Shown here: piece after piece, positions 24,155-34,700 of the stretch
Layout: each line of letters starts with the position of its first letter
Numbering within the stretch: position 1 is the stretch's first letter
NCBI GenBank assembly: GCA_029448655.1
Contig: JACCLO010000009.1
Coordinates: 806,001-870,000, forward strand
Source of the DNA: Wolfiporia cocos
Lineage: Eukaryota > Basidiomycota > Agaricomycetes > Polyporales > Phaeolaceae
Direction of reading: 5' to 3'
Length of the DNA stretch: 64,000 nt
Position numbers and translations under genes: made by a program
Notes under the pieces: generated by a model
What the model was told of the DNA's origin: nothing
Database searches by the model: none
Seen by the model: only the letters and a program-made list of their open reading frames with translations

Positions 24155-26620
24155 TCATTCTCCTGTCAACGTCCTTTTGTCCCCGCGCATCACTTTGTTC
24201 CCTATACCGCTCACAGCGCTGTTAGTGTCCTCGCTGCTGCAATTGCTCTCGCTCTCGCTCTCGCCCTCATCCTCCTCCCAGCTGTCTCTATCTTCCTCGG
24301 TAACTTGGCTCCTAGTTCGGCTCGTGGCATCGTCCGTGTCCTCGCTTTCGCCATCATACTTGTCCTCGTCCTCTTCTTCATGCTCCTCTGAGCTCTCTCT
24401 GTCTGCCCCGATAATCACCTTGCTTCTGAATCCACGCAAGGCTTCGTCTACATTCTCTCCTTCACTGTCGCCCTCCCCTTCGTCATTATCCATAACCCAG
24501 TTCTCTCTGTCCTCGGAGTTCGCTTCGCCCTCGAGTTCGCTCGTGGATCCGTTCATTTCATCACTTTGGTCATCTGTCTCTTCCCCATCTTCATCCTCTA
24601 GACAGCTGTCTATGTCGCGGCCAATCGATACGCGCCCCGCTATTTTTTCCGTGCTTTCATTTGCCCCTTCGTTCCCATTTGCGCTCGTGCTTTCGTACTC
24701 GTGTTCGCCCAAGGTATCGTTGTCTTCTTCACTCCTATCGTCGCTGTTCGTTCCATTTTCTTCGCTCTCGTCCCTCACAGCATCATCCGACCCATCACCG
24801 GCAAAATCTCCGCCCTCACTATTGTCCCCATCGCTGTCTCTCTCCGAAGCTGAGCTCGTAACCTTGGCCGATCTCCTCCTTCGCAGTTCTAGCAGACAGG
24901 ACAGGACCATCCTCCACTGTGCTTTTTCAGAACTAACGTATTTCCTCGTCAGCCACGATGCGGTCCGGCCTTGAATCTCACCCTGTGCCAAGTTCAGCTT
25001 TTCACTAGCACGGCCCTGAGAACTGTCGATGTCGATACACGGAAAAAAGGCATCTATGTACCGAGCCATCGCGAGTGGCTGCACGTCGAGGCATAATTGG
25101 ATATCGACATATAGCAATTCAAGGCAGCGGCATACGTGATTGGCTGGTGTGGCGTTCAGTGTATCCAGTTCTATCTGCATTGGTACTTCTAGTATGAGAG
25201 TTTCCAGATTGGCCAGCTGCGCGAATGCAGCCAATATTCGGCTATTGATCCACGGCCGCGCCTTCGTAACACAGGTGATAGTGAAAGAATTGAGCTCCGG
25301 CCAGGCAGCGATCATGGATAAGAAGTCGGAATCTTTCCATGCGAAGGATACAGGAAAGTATAGATCGATTTTCTGCATTCTTGTAGCTGCTATGATCGGC
25401 CTTACGATCTGACTCAATTGTGCGTGATTGAAGAAATTTTGAAGCTCTGTAGAATCCATGGCGGAGAAATCTAGGTCGCACAGGGAGGAGTTGAATGCAG
25501 ATATCGCGTCGAAGCATGCGGCCCATCGACGATTCATATCTGGAAGTGGCATTAGCTGCAGACTGCGCATGGTGTCCACAGTGAGTTTCTCGAGCGCTGG
25601 GGCGCTGATTGCACGCATAAATGTCACGATGGGTTCGAGTTCGCCTTGTAAAAGTAAAATCTTGAGTGATCTGAGAGTTCCATGGGCCAAGTCCATCTCC
25701 AGAGAATGCTCGTCCCTAGGCTCATCGATCCGATAGATACTAAGAGAATGCAGCCGCGTGCCTTTTGAAAAGAGCTCATCAAGGAGATCAATCGTGATAT
25801 GGCATTTCGCAATGATTAGATATTGAAGTTGCCACGGATCCATAATCAAGGAACGTGGCAGGGACTTCGGCACACCAAATATGGTGAGGCTGTCAATTGC
25901 AGGTGCATAGGTCGCCAACGAGCGTAGGAATTTCTGCACATCGGCGATGGATGGTTCGTTGGTGCCGGCGACAGCGTATGCAGTACGCATGAAAGAGACC
26001 CTCAATGTATGGATCGTGCCAGCAATCAGCGGCCATATGGAGTCGTCTGCCAGCAGGTGTTTCCTCAAAGTGATCTGCTCCAGATTGGGAAAGATCGGCC
26101 CTTTAGCGACTTTCTGCAGGGCGCGCAGGACCGTGGCCCTGCGCTGAGCTGGCATGGGGGAGCTTGTGTAACATAGTAGCCGCACACGCTGTGCATAGGT
26201 CCGGAAACGTGCCCATTCTCGAGGGTCTATAGGGGCGATCAGTTCCTGTGCCGGACCACAAATTCGATGAGTTTCACAGCATAACATGAACAAAAACCAT
26301 ACATATGCAGTGTCCCCAACCAATTCCAGCCATGGTATACCCATCAATTCACGGTCCGCTTCGGGGTCAAGATCCCATAGATCATCGTGTCCCAACGCCA
26401 CATTTGTAGCCCTGAAGGCCGACAACAGCCTCAGAGCCGGTTGCAAGTCGTCTAGGCAATACCATAAGGCATTCAGTGCGTGGAGACTTATCGACTTGTT
26501 GACGCGAGCTGCATCTGCTAGGAAGGCCCGATCATCCTGATCTTGACTGTCAAAATGACCGAAAATCAATGCGAGGATGCTGTGGTCCCGGACGATGGGG
26601 TGCGCATCCATTTGGACCAT
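24155..26620 (-). CDS. F-box-like/LRR-like protein with long acidic tail
   Basis: Single open frame of 821 residues (ATG 26620; a second ATG three codons in). The first 60 residues look like the degenerate F-box helices common in polypore proteins (ILALIFGHF, then ALWYCLDDLQPALRLL). Residues about 150-570 contain repeated hydrophobic Leu-rich segments such as LEQITLRKHLL, LQYLIIAKCHITI and LETLILEVPMQ, as in LRR-type F-box proteins, which act as SCF ubiquitin-ligase adaptors. From about residue 590 to the end the protein is almost entirely Glu, Asp, Ser, Gly and Asn, organised as diverged repeats with units such as NKV or SQV followed by an acidic block. The acidic tail is unusual for an F-box protein. 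Orphan members of this family are very numerous in these fungi, so no target can be inferred. Confidence 0.78.
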   Translation of the reverse strand: MVQMDAHPIVRDHSILALIFGHFDSQDQDDRAFLADAARVNKSISLHALNALWYCLDDLQPALRLLSAFRATNVALGHDDLWDLDPEADRELMGIPWLELVGDTAYVWFLFMLCCETHRICGPAQELIAPIDPREWARFRTYAQRVRLLCYTSSPMPAQRRATVLRALQKVAKGPIFPNLEQITLRKHLLADDSIWPLIAGTIHTLRVSFMRTAYAVAGTNEPSIADVQKFLRSLATYAPAIDSLTIFGVPKSLPRSLIMDPWQLQYLIIAKCHITIDLLDELFSKGTRLHSLSIYRIDEPRDEHSLEMDLAHGTLRSLKILLLQGELEPIVTFMRAISAPALEKLTVDTMRSLQLMPLPDMNRRWAACFDAISAFNSSLCDLDFSAMDSTELQNFFNHAQLSQIVRPIIAATRMQKIDLYFPVSFAWKDSDFLSMIAAWPELNSFTITCVTKARPWINSRILAAFAQLANLETLILEVPMQIELDTLNATPANHVCRCLELLYVDIQLCLDVQPLAMARYIDAFFPCIDIDSSQGRASEKLNLAQGEIQGRTASWLTRKYVSSEKAQWRMVLSCLLELRRRRSAKVTSSASERDSDGDNSEGGDFAGDGSDDAVRDESEENGTNSDDRSEEDNDTLGEHEYESTSANGNEGANESTEKIAGRVSIGRDIDSCLEDEDGEETDDQSDEMNGSTSELEGEANSEDRENWVMDNDEGEGDSEGENVDEALRGFRSKVIIGADRESSEEHEEEDEDKYDGESEDTDDATSRTRSQVTEEDRDSWEEDEGESESESNCSSEDTNSAVSGIGNKVMRGDKRTLTGE

Positions 26621-27409
26621 TCAACGGAGCGGCGGATCAGTGGCGAAAGATTAATCGTACGTCTACAATGGCACCAGATCCGCGACTCTGTTCATCTCGT
26701 CAAGTTTTGATACAAGGAAAAAGACGGCGAGCGATGGAAAGTCAGGTATTTTGAACCACTCACTTCACAAGATTTTGATGTCTTGGGAAAGGGTTGAGCC
26801 CGCCGTCGGGATGGTCTCCAGGCCGTGATAGAAAATGACCAGAAGAAGAGAACAATCTCACTCCAGACGTTGCGGGTGAGCGGTTTGTTTTAGAGCCTAC
26901 GCCACACGAGATGCTGCAATGAAGTGTGGCGTACAATAGTTCAAGGTGCAAATATTAATACTCACGCATCATTCCGGCCCGGATATGTCCTGGCGCGATA
27001 CGTTTCGCACATGCGTTGTTTGATAATTACACGCGCGCACAGGTACTGTCCCTGGCCAGGGACGGTTGCCGACATGTACAGGGCGTTGGAAGACAACCCT
27101 GGGAATAAGATGAAAATATGTGGTGTCTGACCTGAATGTTCTCCCAGTATCACTGAGGATCCTATCTATACCCTCTATCGATAGCTTAAATGGTCTCCAT
27201 GAGAATCATGCCTCGTAAAGCGTATTTTGGCCTACGGCGCGATCCTCATTGTTATTGTTAATATTCCAGCTTTACGATACATCTGCGGCGAAATTCTTCC
27301 CTTCCTCATCACATTACATCAAGGCTTTCGTACAACACCGGGCTGTCCGAGTAAATCGACACAGGGGCGCAACGGTCGAACTGCAGACTACAAACCTTCA
27401 CAATGTCCT
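26621..27409. other. Intergenic between fimbrin and F-box-like gene
   Basis: About 790 bp: fimbrin 3' region and F-box gene promoter. Open frames here are short and unrecognised. No terminal repeat seen. Confidence 0.5.
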
Positions 27410-29740
27410 TCACTGACTTCCGATCGCCATCAAACTGCCGACAAAGGTCATGATCTAAGATCATACACGTTAAAGTCGTCCTGACGCTAGCAAAAAAGGT
27501 GACGGCGACGCACCAGACGTGGGCGCACGTCAACGATATCCTCAGGCACCAAGAAGATCAAGGCGTTCATCTTCCTAGCAATCGAGATCGCCAATTTCGC
27601 TAACCACAATGCGTCAGGATCAGGATACATGAAGCGATAGCGCATCGCGCACCGTTCTGCCGCCTGTCCTCGTACAGCCCCGCTTCGCTCACTTGGATGA
27701 TCAGGCTGGAGTCGACGATACCCGGGCGGAGCGCCTCCAGGAGATCGAGGAAGAAGAGACCAGTAGTAAGCGAGGGGTCCTTGAACGAGCGGATAGGCTT
27801 CACGCCAGGCTTCGCCTTCTGCGCGGTGGTATTCGCCCATTTCAGGATTTCCGTGTCCGTAATCGGGCGGCCCTTGCCCGAAAGCGACGATAGCGTTTTT
27901 GTGATGTTCAGCCTACGATTTCAGATGTACGATGTGTGCTTTATTAGCCTCGACAATATCACTGCATGGGCGCAACACCACCCACCGCATGAGCTGCCAC
28001 ACAAGCCCGAGCACGAGCGTCTTGGTCGCGTCGACGATGTCCGAACCCTGGATACCCACGAGGTGCATGCCGTTCTGCTTCGCAAGGTCCACCGCATAGT
28101 TGCAATTCTCGACCTGCTTGAAGCGCGACAGCTTCGACTGGTTCGGGGTCACGCCGATATCCTCCTCCTCCTCGCCCTCCGCTGGCGTGTATACCGGCGC
28201 CTCCGCGCCCGCCTTCGGTTTGCTCACGCGCCGCCATACGACGCTGCCGGGCAGAATTCTGTCAAACGCCTGCAGGATAATCAAGCCGTCGCGGAGGTTC
28301 TCGAACAGGTTGAACACGCCAGGATCGACGCCGAGCGAGTTGAGCCAGAGCGTGAACACGCGCGCCTCGCGCTCGCCTTCCGCGTCAAAGTCCTCAACCA
28401 CACCGTAGTCCTTCGCTTCCTGCTCGTCGAGCGGTGCCAGACCAGGGTACGTATTAAACAGATTCGCGACGAACGCGAGGTTCAGCCGCGGGTTCCCGGA
28501 GATCATCGACGACGGCGTCAGATACTTGCGGCAGCCGATCGCGTCCGCGTTTTGCAGCACCTGAACACGAGGGCGTTGGCGGAGAGCGCTGGGGCGCAGG
28601 GAAACCACACACCTGCTCCGCCCGCTGGCGGACATCGCGCGTCTGCAGCGGTGCGCGCGAGCACTTCTCCGGCACGAGCTGGTTGAGCAGTACCGTGTAG
28701 TTCTCCGCGTCCGACACGTCCCTGCTAAAGTTGTTCACCCTGCGTTGCCAGCCCGCCTGCTTGAGATGGTAGTTGAACCACCGCAGGAGGATCTGATCGG
28801 GCGTCAGGCGCAGCAGATCGTCGATCGTCTCGCCCTCCTCGCACAGGCGGTACAGCTCGGGGTGGAGCTTGATGTCGACCTGCGCGAGCAAGCCGCGGCG
28901 GATGATCTGCCAGATGAGGCCGAGGATCAGGTGCTCGCGTCCCTCTGCAATGTCTGTCGGCCCGATGTTCACGACCGAGCAGCCGATCGCCTTTGCGGAC
29001 GTGATGACAATGTTGTTGTTCTCTGTCATCTGGAACGCGTTGAGCGGCTTGCGCGCCGACGGCTTGTTCAGCACGCGAGGATCGATCGTCTCGGGCACCG
29101 AGTCGTTGATCAGCTTGCACAAGATCAGACCGTCCCGGCACTCGTCAAACAGCTGCATCGTGTTCGTCGGTATCGGCAGGCGCGAGGCGACATCGGGATC
29201 CGCTTCGAGCACCTGTGCGAGCTACAGCGCTCCGTGTCGTCAGAGATCGTGGGCGCACGCACCGAGTTGATGTGGTTCGTGAACTCGGCCCGCTCGTCCT
29301 CGTTGATCGTGTGGCTGACGTTCGCGTTCGATCCCTGGACGGTGACCTTTCCCTTGTGCGAAGGAAGGATGGAAGAGGGCGCTTGGGTCCTAAGCTTCAC
29401 GTTGAGCTGTGCTCGCTGCGGTGAGTGCACGGTCGACGCGGGAGCGCAGGCACACGGACCTCGACCCAGTCTTCCAGCTCGACCTTGCCGCTCGCGTCGA
29501 TCTGCACATGCTTCAACGTTTCCCTGACGCGGTCGTAGGACTCTCCGTTCGCTTGGAGAGCCTGCAGGACACCGGCCTTGTCGATGCGACCAGGTGTATC
29601 GGTATTGATCGCACTGCCTCTCCGTAAGTGCGTTCCCTCGGCTCGAGCACATGGATGACGTACTTGAAGCGGCTGATTAGGTCAAACATCTCGTCCTGAG
29701 ACACCTCAGGGAACTTCTTGCGCAACCGAAGGGCATCCAT
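27410..29740 (-). CDS. SAC6: Fimbrin (plastin), actin-bundling protein
   Basis: Eight exons join in frame to 652 residues: 29740-29664, 29613-29460, 29415-29263, 29221-28613, 28560-27986, 27912-27653, 27599-27514, 27454-27410. The length is normal for fungal fimbrin. After an N-terminal EF-hand-like region there are four calponin-homology domains in two actin-binding units. Recognisable marks are TINEDERAEFTNHIN, LFDECRDGLILCKLINDSVP, NPRLNLAFVANLFNTYPGL, RDGLIILQAFDRILPG, and the last CH domain with PGVKPIRSFKDPSL, LEALRPGIVD and FLVPEDIVDVRPRL. It crosslinks actin filaments in cortical patches and endocytic sites. The last exon is tiny (45 nt) and easily missed; it completes the final helix with FVGSLMAI. 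All introns are GT-AG. No disruption is visible although transposons begin 0.3 kb upstream of the start. Confidence 0.96.
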
Positions 29741-30044
29741 GGTGAAGGGGGCGGCTAGAGATCGGGTTGTGGGCTATGACGCTGCGTTGCCTCTTTAATA
29801 CCACCGCAGGGCTGCGGATTCACAGCAATTCTGCGCGAGAACTGTCAGCGCCCAGGTAGCGCAGTCGTTGACGAGCTGCGTAGCTGACCAACAGGTACTG
29901 CTGGGATTTATAATGGCTTTGAGACGCGATTGAAAGGTGTACTCAACGCTACCGCCGACTTGAGGATAGCGAGCACCAAGCGCCTATGTCACGTGATTAC
30001 CGACGGCCAGCGGCGCGCGCCTCTCCGTTGAAGGAGACCGTCAG
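29741..30044. other. Fimbrin promoter region
   Basis: About 300 bp between the fimbrin ATG and the outer edge of the foldback element. Only this much original upstream DNA separates fimbrin from the transposon nest. Confidence 0.5.
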
Positions 30045-30048
30045 AATT

Positions 30049-30533
30049 CCCTGGTCCGCCGGATTCCGCCGGATTCCGCCGGACATGAAGATATATGTCT
30101 TAAGTGTAGCGCTGGATGCTACTTAAGGTGTACACGATATATGACTTAAGTGTAGGCTGGACACCACTTAAGGGTATATGCCTTAAGCACAGCACCAGAT
30201 GAAACTTGAGATATAATAATGAAACTCCGGCACTGAAGTACTGAAGTAGATGCCCACCACACTGCTTGCATTTGCATTTGCATTACTCAAACCATGTGCC
30301 CCACGGCTGGTATTTCTTTAAAATGAATCTATATGCTGCCACAATAGGCAAAGTACAATGGCCATCATATAAGCCATGTGATCCCATATAATCCTACATA
30401 CTGGACAATACATTGTTTGTGATGGCCCACAACAATTTAGAAATGATTATGTCATCGTGAGGGTCCAGCTTTGCTTGGAGTGACAAACTGAGAAACTGAA
30501 GATAAATCAGTGAAGGCTACAGTTATACCACTT
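30049..30533 (+). repeat. Foldback element, left inverted arm
   Basis: Inverted copy of 41297-41802 plus 30584-30601. Begins with tandem CCGGATTCCG units, then several short repeats each framed by CTTAAG and ACTTAAG. It ends in an 18-bp segment (30516-30533) perfectly complementary to 30584-30601 on the other side of the loop. Confidence 0.85.
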
Positions 30534-31054
30534 AAGCAGCCAACAGCACACATCTTAAGTGTAGTGCAAGTGCTGAAGTGCTGAAGTGGTATAACTGTAG
30601 CTGTTACGGTTATTTTGAATTTCTCAGACGCTGGCCGAACTCACCATAGGGTGAATACGATACAGGGACTTGTTGCGTAACCAACCCCCTGGCTACTCGT
30701 GATTCTACTGGGTACATCCCCCGTTGTACTAGCATGAAGGGCGCGTTTCATCTTTGGCAGGTCCAACTCTGCCACCGTTTCATGTGTATCATTTATTAGC
30801 TGATAGATGGCGTTCAACCGCCATCATTCCTATCTATCGTCTCGGATATATCACTACATACTTATCAAACGTTTGGTACTATAGCGTAGATAGTAGCGGT
30901 GACATCTGGGACAGGCTTGACCCCTAAAAACTAACGTAGTATATAAACTCGTGTACTTACTGTCGAGGCTCTTCAGCTCGACCTTGTTGTATAAACAAGA
31001 AGTCTTATACTCGTTCTCAAACGTAGGAAACTACGCTCAAGTATTTCTCCCTCG

Positions 31055-31754
31055 TGACACAGACTAGACTGTGGGACTCACACTATAACCTTATAGGCGA
31101 CTTGAAGGAGTTGCAGAAGGTTGGTGAGGAGGCTAGTGGGCGCAAGCAGAGATGGTATGTAACTGTGCGAATGCAGAGAACAAATCTAAGGCTTATCCGC
31201 AGTGATAGCCCTACTTATATACATGCTTTGTTTGGTTACTCGAAGAGGAGCCAAACAGTTAGACGGTCTGTGCGCAGACATAACCAAATACAGTTAAGTC
31301 GTAAACTACAGTAGACCATGTGCGCCGGTAATGGCCGCACCAGTAAGAACGTTTGTTTGGACCGTAGGTCCGTGTTGTGGAAGTGGCTGGAGCTACGTTA
31401 GTAAGCCATGCATGTGATGCTTATATACCGGTATCGGAATATGAGTAATCGTGAGGGCATTGGCATGTGATAACGAGCGGGCCGCTTATCCAATTGTACT
31501 GACATAGCCCGGTACCGGGATATGAGTAAGGCGCGTGACACCGGAGGTTAGTCCGCTGAGTCATTGACGCGTACAAACGTGTTATGTACGTGTTGTTATG
31601 ACAGGTGGACGTATACCGCGTTGTGTACGTGTTGTTTGGTTGCGTGTACGTGTAGACGGGCGCTTAGCAGCGTAAATGTCTACAAGGTCGTAGAAATACC
31701 AGATAAATAGGTAAAAATACGGGAAAAATAGTGGCATGTCCCAAATCTGTGACA
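31055..31754 (-). repeat. 3' LTR of copy A
   Basis: 700 bp, TGTCACAG...CTGTGTCA in element orientation, matching the 5' LTR at 40331-41030 with no difference that I could find. Confidence 0.95.
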
Positions 31755-31757
31755 TTA

Positions 31758-31767
31758 CCCCCTCTTC
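31758..31767 (-). other. Polypurine tract of copy A
   Basis: GAAGAGGGGG in element orientation, three bases (TAA) before the 3' LTR; the expected plus-strand primer site. The same tract is at 44714-44723 in copy B and 58722-58731 in copy C. Confidence 0.85.
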
Positions 31768-31793
31768 AGGTTTCATTGTCCCTAATGGAACGA

Positions 31794-34700
31794 TTACTTT
31801 CCTGTGGAGCCGAAACCACCAGTACCGCGCTCGGATTTAATCTTTTCAAAGTAAGATTTTCCGTGTAGCGTAATATGCGGGTCCTTAGCAACTTCGCAGA
31901 TTAGCTGAGCAATCTTATCACCGGCCCGAATATCGATAGATATGTCGGAGTGATTCCGGAGAATGATGATTACTTCGCCTTGATAATCGTGGTCGATAAC
32001 GCCACCCATTACGTCTATGCCTTTGCGGGCAAGACTGGAGCGGGGGGCGATACGTCCGTAAGTGCCGAAAGGTACCTGGATTTTCAGTTTGGTGTTGTAT
32101 TCTGTCTGCCCGTGGGCTGGCAGAACATCGCCTGTTGCAGTGTACAGGTCAAACCCAACCGAATCCTTGGTTCCCTTTTCCGGCATTCGGCCGCCTTCAC
32201 CGACTACGATTTTCAAATCCGCGTTTTGGTTAATGTCCGCTGACATCCATCCCCCGTCGGGGTGTCTAACCATGCGTTGCTTAGGATCCTTCGCAAATTC
32301 TTCGCGATACTGCGGCCAGTCGTCTGGCCACGTGCATTCGTCGGCTTCCCAGTCGTCGCTGTCAGGGTCGAAGACATGAACTGCTTCTTTCCTTCTAGCT
32401 GATCGCCTGAGGGGGACATCCTGCATTGGAATAGGGTGTGAAGCCTTGTATTCTTGCAAAATGTCGTATGCCGAGTCGAGATCCGCTTCGCGTACCCAGG
32501 AGTCGTCATTGATACCGAATCCCTTCCAACGGATTCTGTATTCAACTCTTCCTGCGCGGAGACGATGATCTAAGATCTTCTCGACTTCCCATAACTCCTC
32601 GCCGTCGACCATTTCTGGTTGAGGCTCTGGTTTTTTCTGATGTACCGGGTCCTTGTACATGACCAACTTGGAAGCGTGAAATACTGGGTGGTAAGCCCTG
32701 TATTGCTCGTCCATGTGTACCCTAAAGGTGACCGGAGATAATTGTTCAATTATCCTAAATGGTCCCAAATAGCGTGGACTAAGACTTCTTTCGGAGTCTT
32801 GCCAGCTACGGGCGTCAACGAGAACTTTGTCGCCGACTTTAAACGGTACCGAGCGCTTATGTTGATCGTAGTACCAAGACCAGCGTTCAGCAGCCAGTTT
32901 CATTGCTGCCTTAGCTTGTTCTTGTGCTGACCATCGTTCGTAAGCAATGACATTTAGGTCCACGTATTGTGTTGGACGTAAATTCGTAGGTCCTGCGTTG
33001 GGATGCCTTCCTAGTTCGACAAAGAATGGACTATTCTTTGTTGTCTCACTAGCCGCGTTGTTGTACGCGAATTCGGCCGTAGGGAGAAACCATGACCAGT
33101 TATCCTTCTGAATAACATCGATGTAACATCTAAGATATTGTTCCAGGATTTGGTTAACTCTCTCCGTCTGGCCATCCGCTTGCGGGTGATAGGCAGTTGT
33201 CATTGACCGTTGGATTCCCAATTGTTCACACCATCCCTTAAACAAGGCAGCTGCGAATTGCGGGCCTCTATCCGAAATGATTTGTTTCGGAAGTCCGTGG
33301 TTCGGATAGATCCGAAGGTATAGGAGGTTCGCTAATTCTTTCGCCGTTATCTTGTCTGATGTGGGAATGAAGTGCGCTCGCTTGGTAAGCCGGTCCACTA
33401 TTACCATAATAGCATTGAATTGTTTCAATTCGCCGCTGGGCGGTAAGTGGACGATAAGGTCAATTGTGACGGTGTCCCAAGGTGCTTCCGGGACTGGGAG
33501 CGGTTGCAGGGGTCCGTACGGGGTCTGGTTGTGGTTCTTCATGCGTTGACATGTGTCACAACCTTCCACATATTGCTTTACCATCGTGGTCATTCCAGGC
33601 CACCAGTAATTACGTGACAGAAGTTCATAGGTCTTCCATCGTCCGAAGTGTCCGGCAGTCACATGGTCATGATGTAACTCCATAATCTTCGTGCGCAATT
33701 CCTTAGGCTCTTTTGGAACGTACACTTTTCCTCGTCTGAGGAGTAATCCGGCCTCCATGTTCCATTCCTGGAGATCTTTACCGAATTCCTTGGGACCACT
33801 TTTCAGTAGTTCCTGGTAATCCTTGGTAATTTGATCGTCCATGAGGGCTTGTCGGATTTGTCGGAGGAGGTCCTCGTCGCCTGATTGTATCTCCTGCTGT
33901 GACGCTTCTAGCGCCCTAACCGTAAAGTATTCCGGTTTCAGCAAAATTTGATCGCGATTGTCGAGTTCCACCCCCTCTTCATGGTCTGGCCTCCGTGACA
34001 GAGGGTCAGCCGTGAGCATTGTTTTACCGGGTTTGTGACACATGGTGAAGTTGAACCTTGTCAGGTAAAGACTCCAACGTGCCTGTCTCCGGGTTAGCCG
34101 TTGTGCCGATTTGAAATATGTCAGATTGAGATGATCCGACCATACTTCGAATTTGTGTGGGTGTCCTTCGAGGTAATGTCTCCATTCCTCTAGAGCGCGG
34201 ATGATTGCGAGCAACTCCTTATCGTAAATCTCATAGTTCCTTTCGGGTGCTGATAGAGATTTCGAGTAAAAGGCTACCGGGTGCCAGAGCTTATCCTCCG
34301 AAGAGTATTGCGATAGCACTGCACCAGTTGCGTAATCTGAAGAATCCGCTTCCACGCGGAACGGGGACTCCTGATCTGGGATCCGGAGTATTGGAGCCGA
34401 TGTGAAAGCTTCCTTGAGAGTTTGGAAGGCTTCCGCTTGTTCGGGCCCCCAGTTCCATTGCGTGTTTTTCTTGGACAGTTCGGTTAACGGCTTAACCACT
34501 TTGGAGAAGTCTTTAATGAACCGCCGGTAGTAGTTGGCGAAGCCAACAAAGGCTTGGACGTCCTTCACCTTGGCAGGTGTAGGCCAGTCCATGACACCGG
34601 CTACCTTCTTAGGGTCCATTTCGACTTTTCCTTTGGAAATGATCATTCCCAGGTATTCAATACTGCTTTGTTCGAAGAAGCACTTTTCAGGCTTCGCGAA

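Noticed and set aside
24177..24974. 265-codon plus-strand Ser/Leu-rich open frame
   Set aside because: Antisense of the acidic tail of the F-box-like gene; composition artefact.
31055..31754. Several 60-86 codon open frames inside the LTRs
   Set aside because: They lie in U3/R, run against or across the promoter and carry no recognisable domain.
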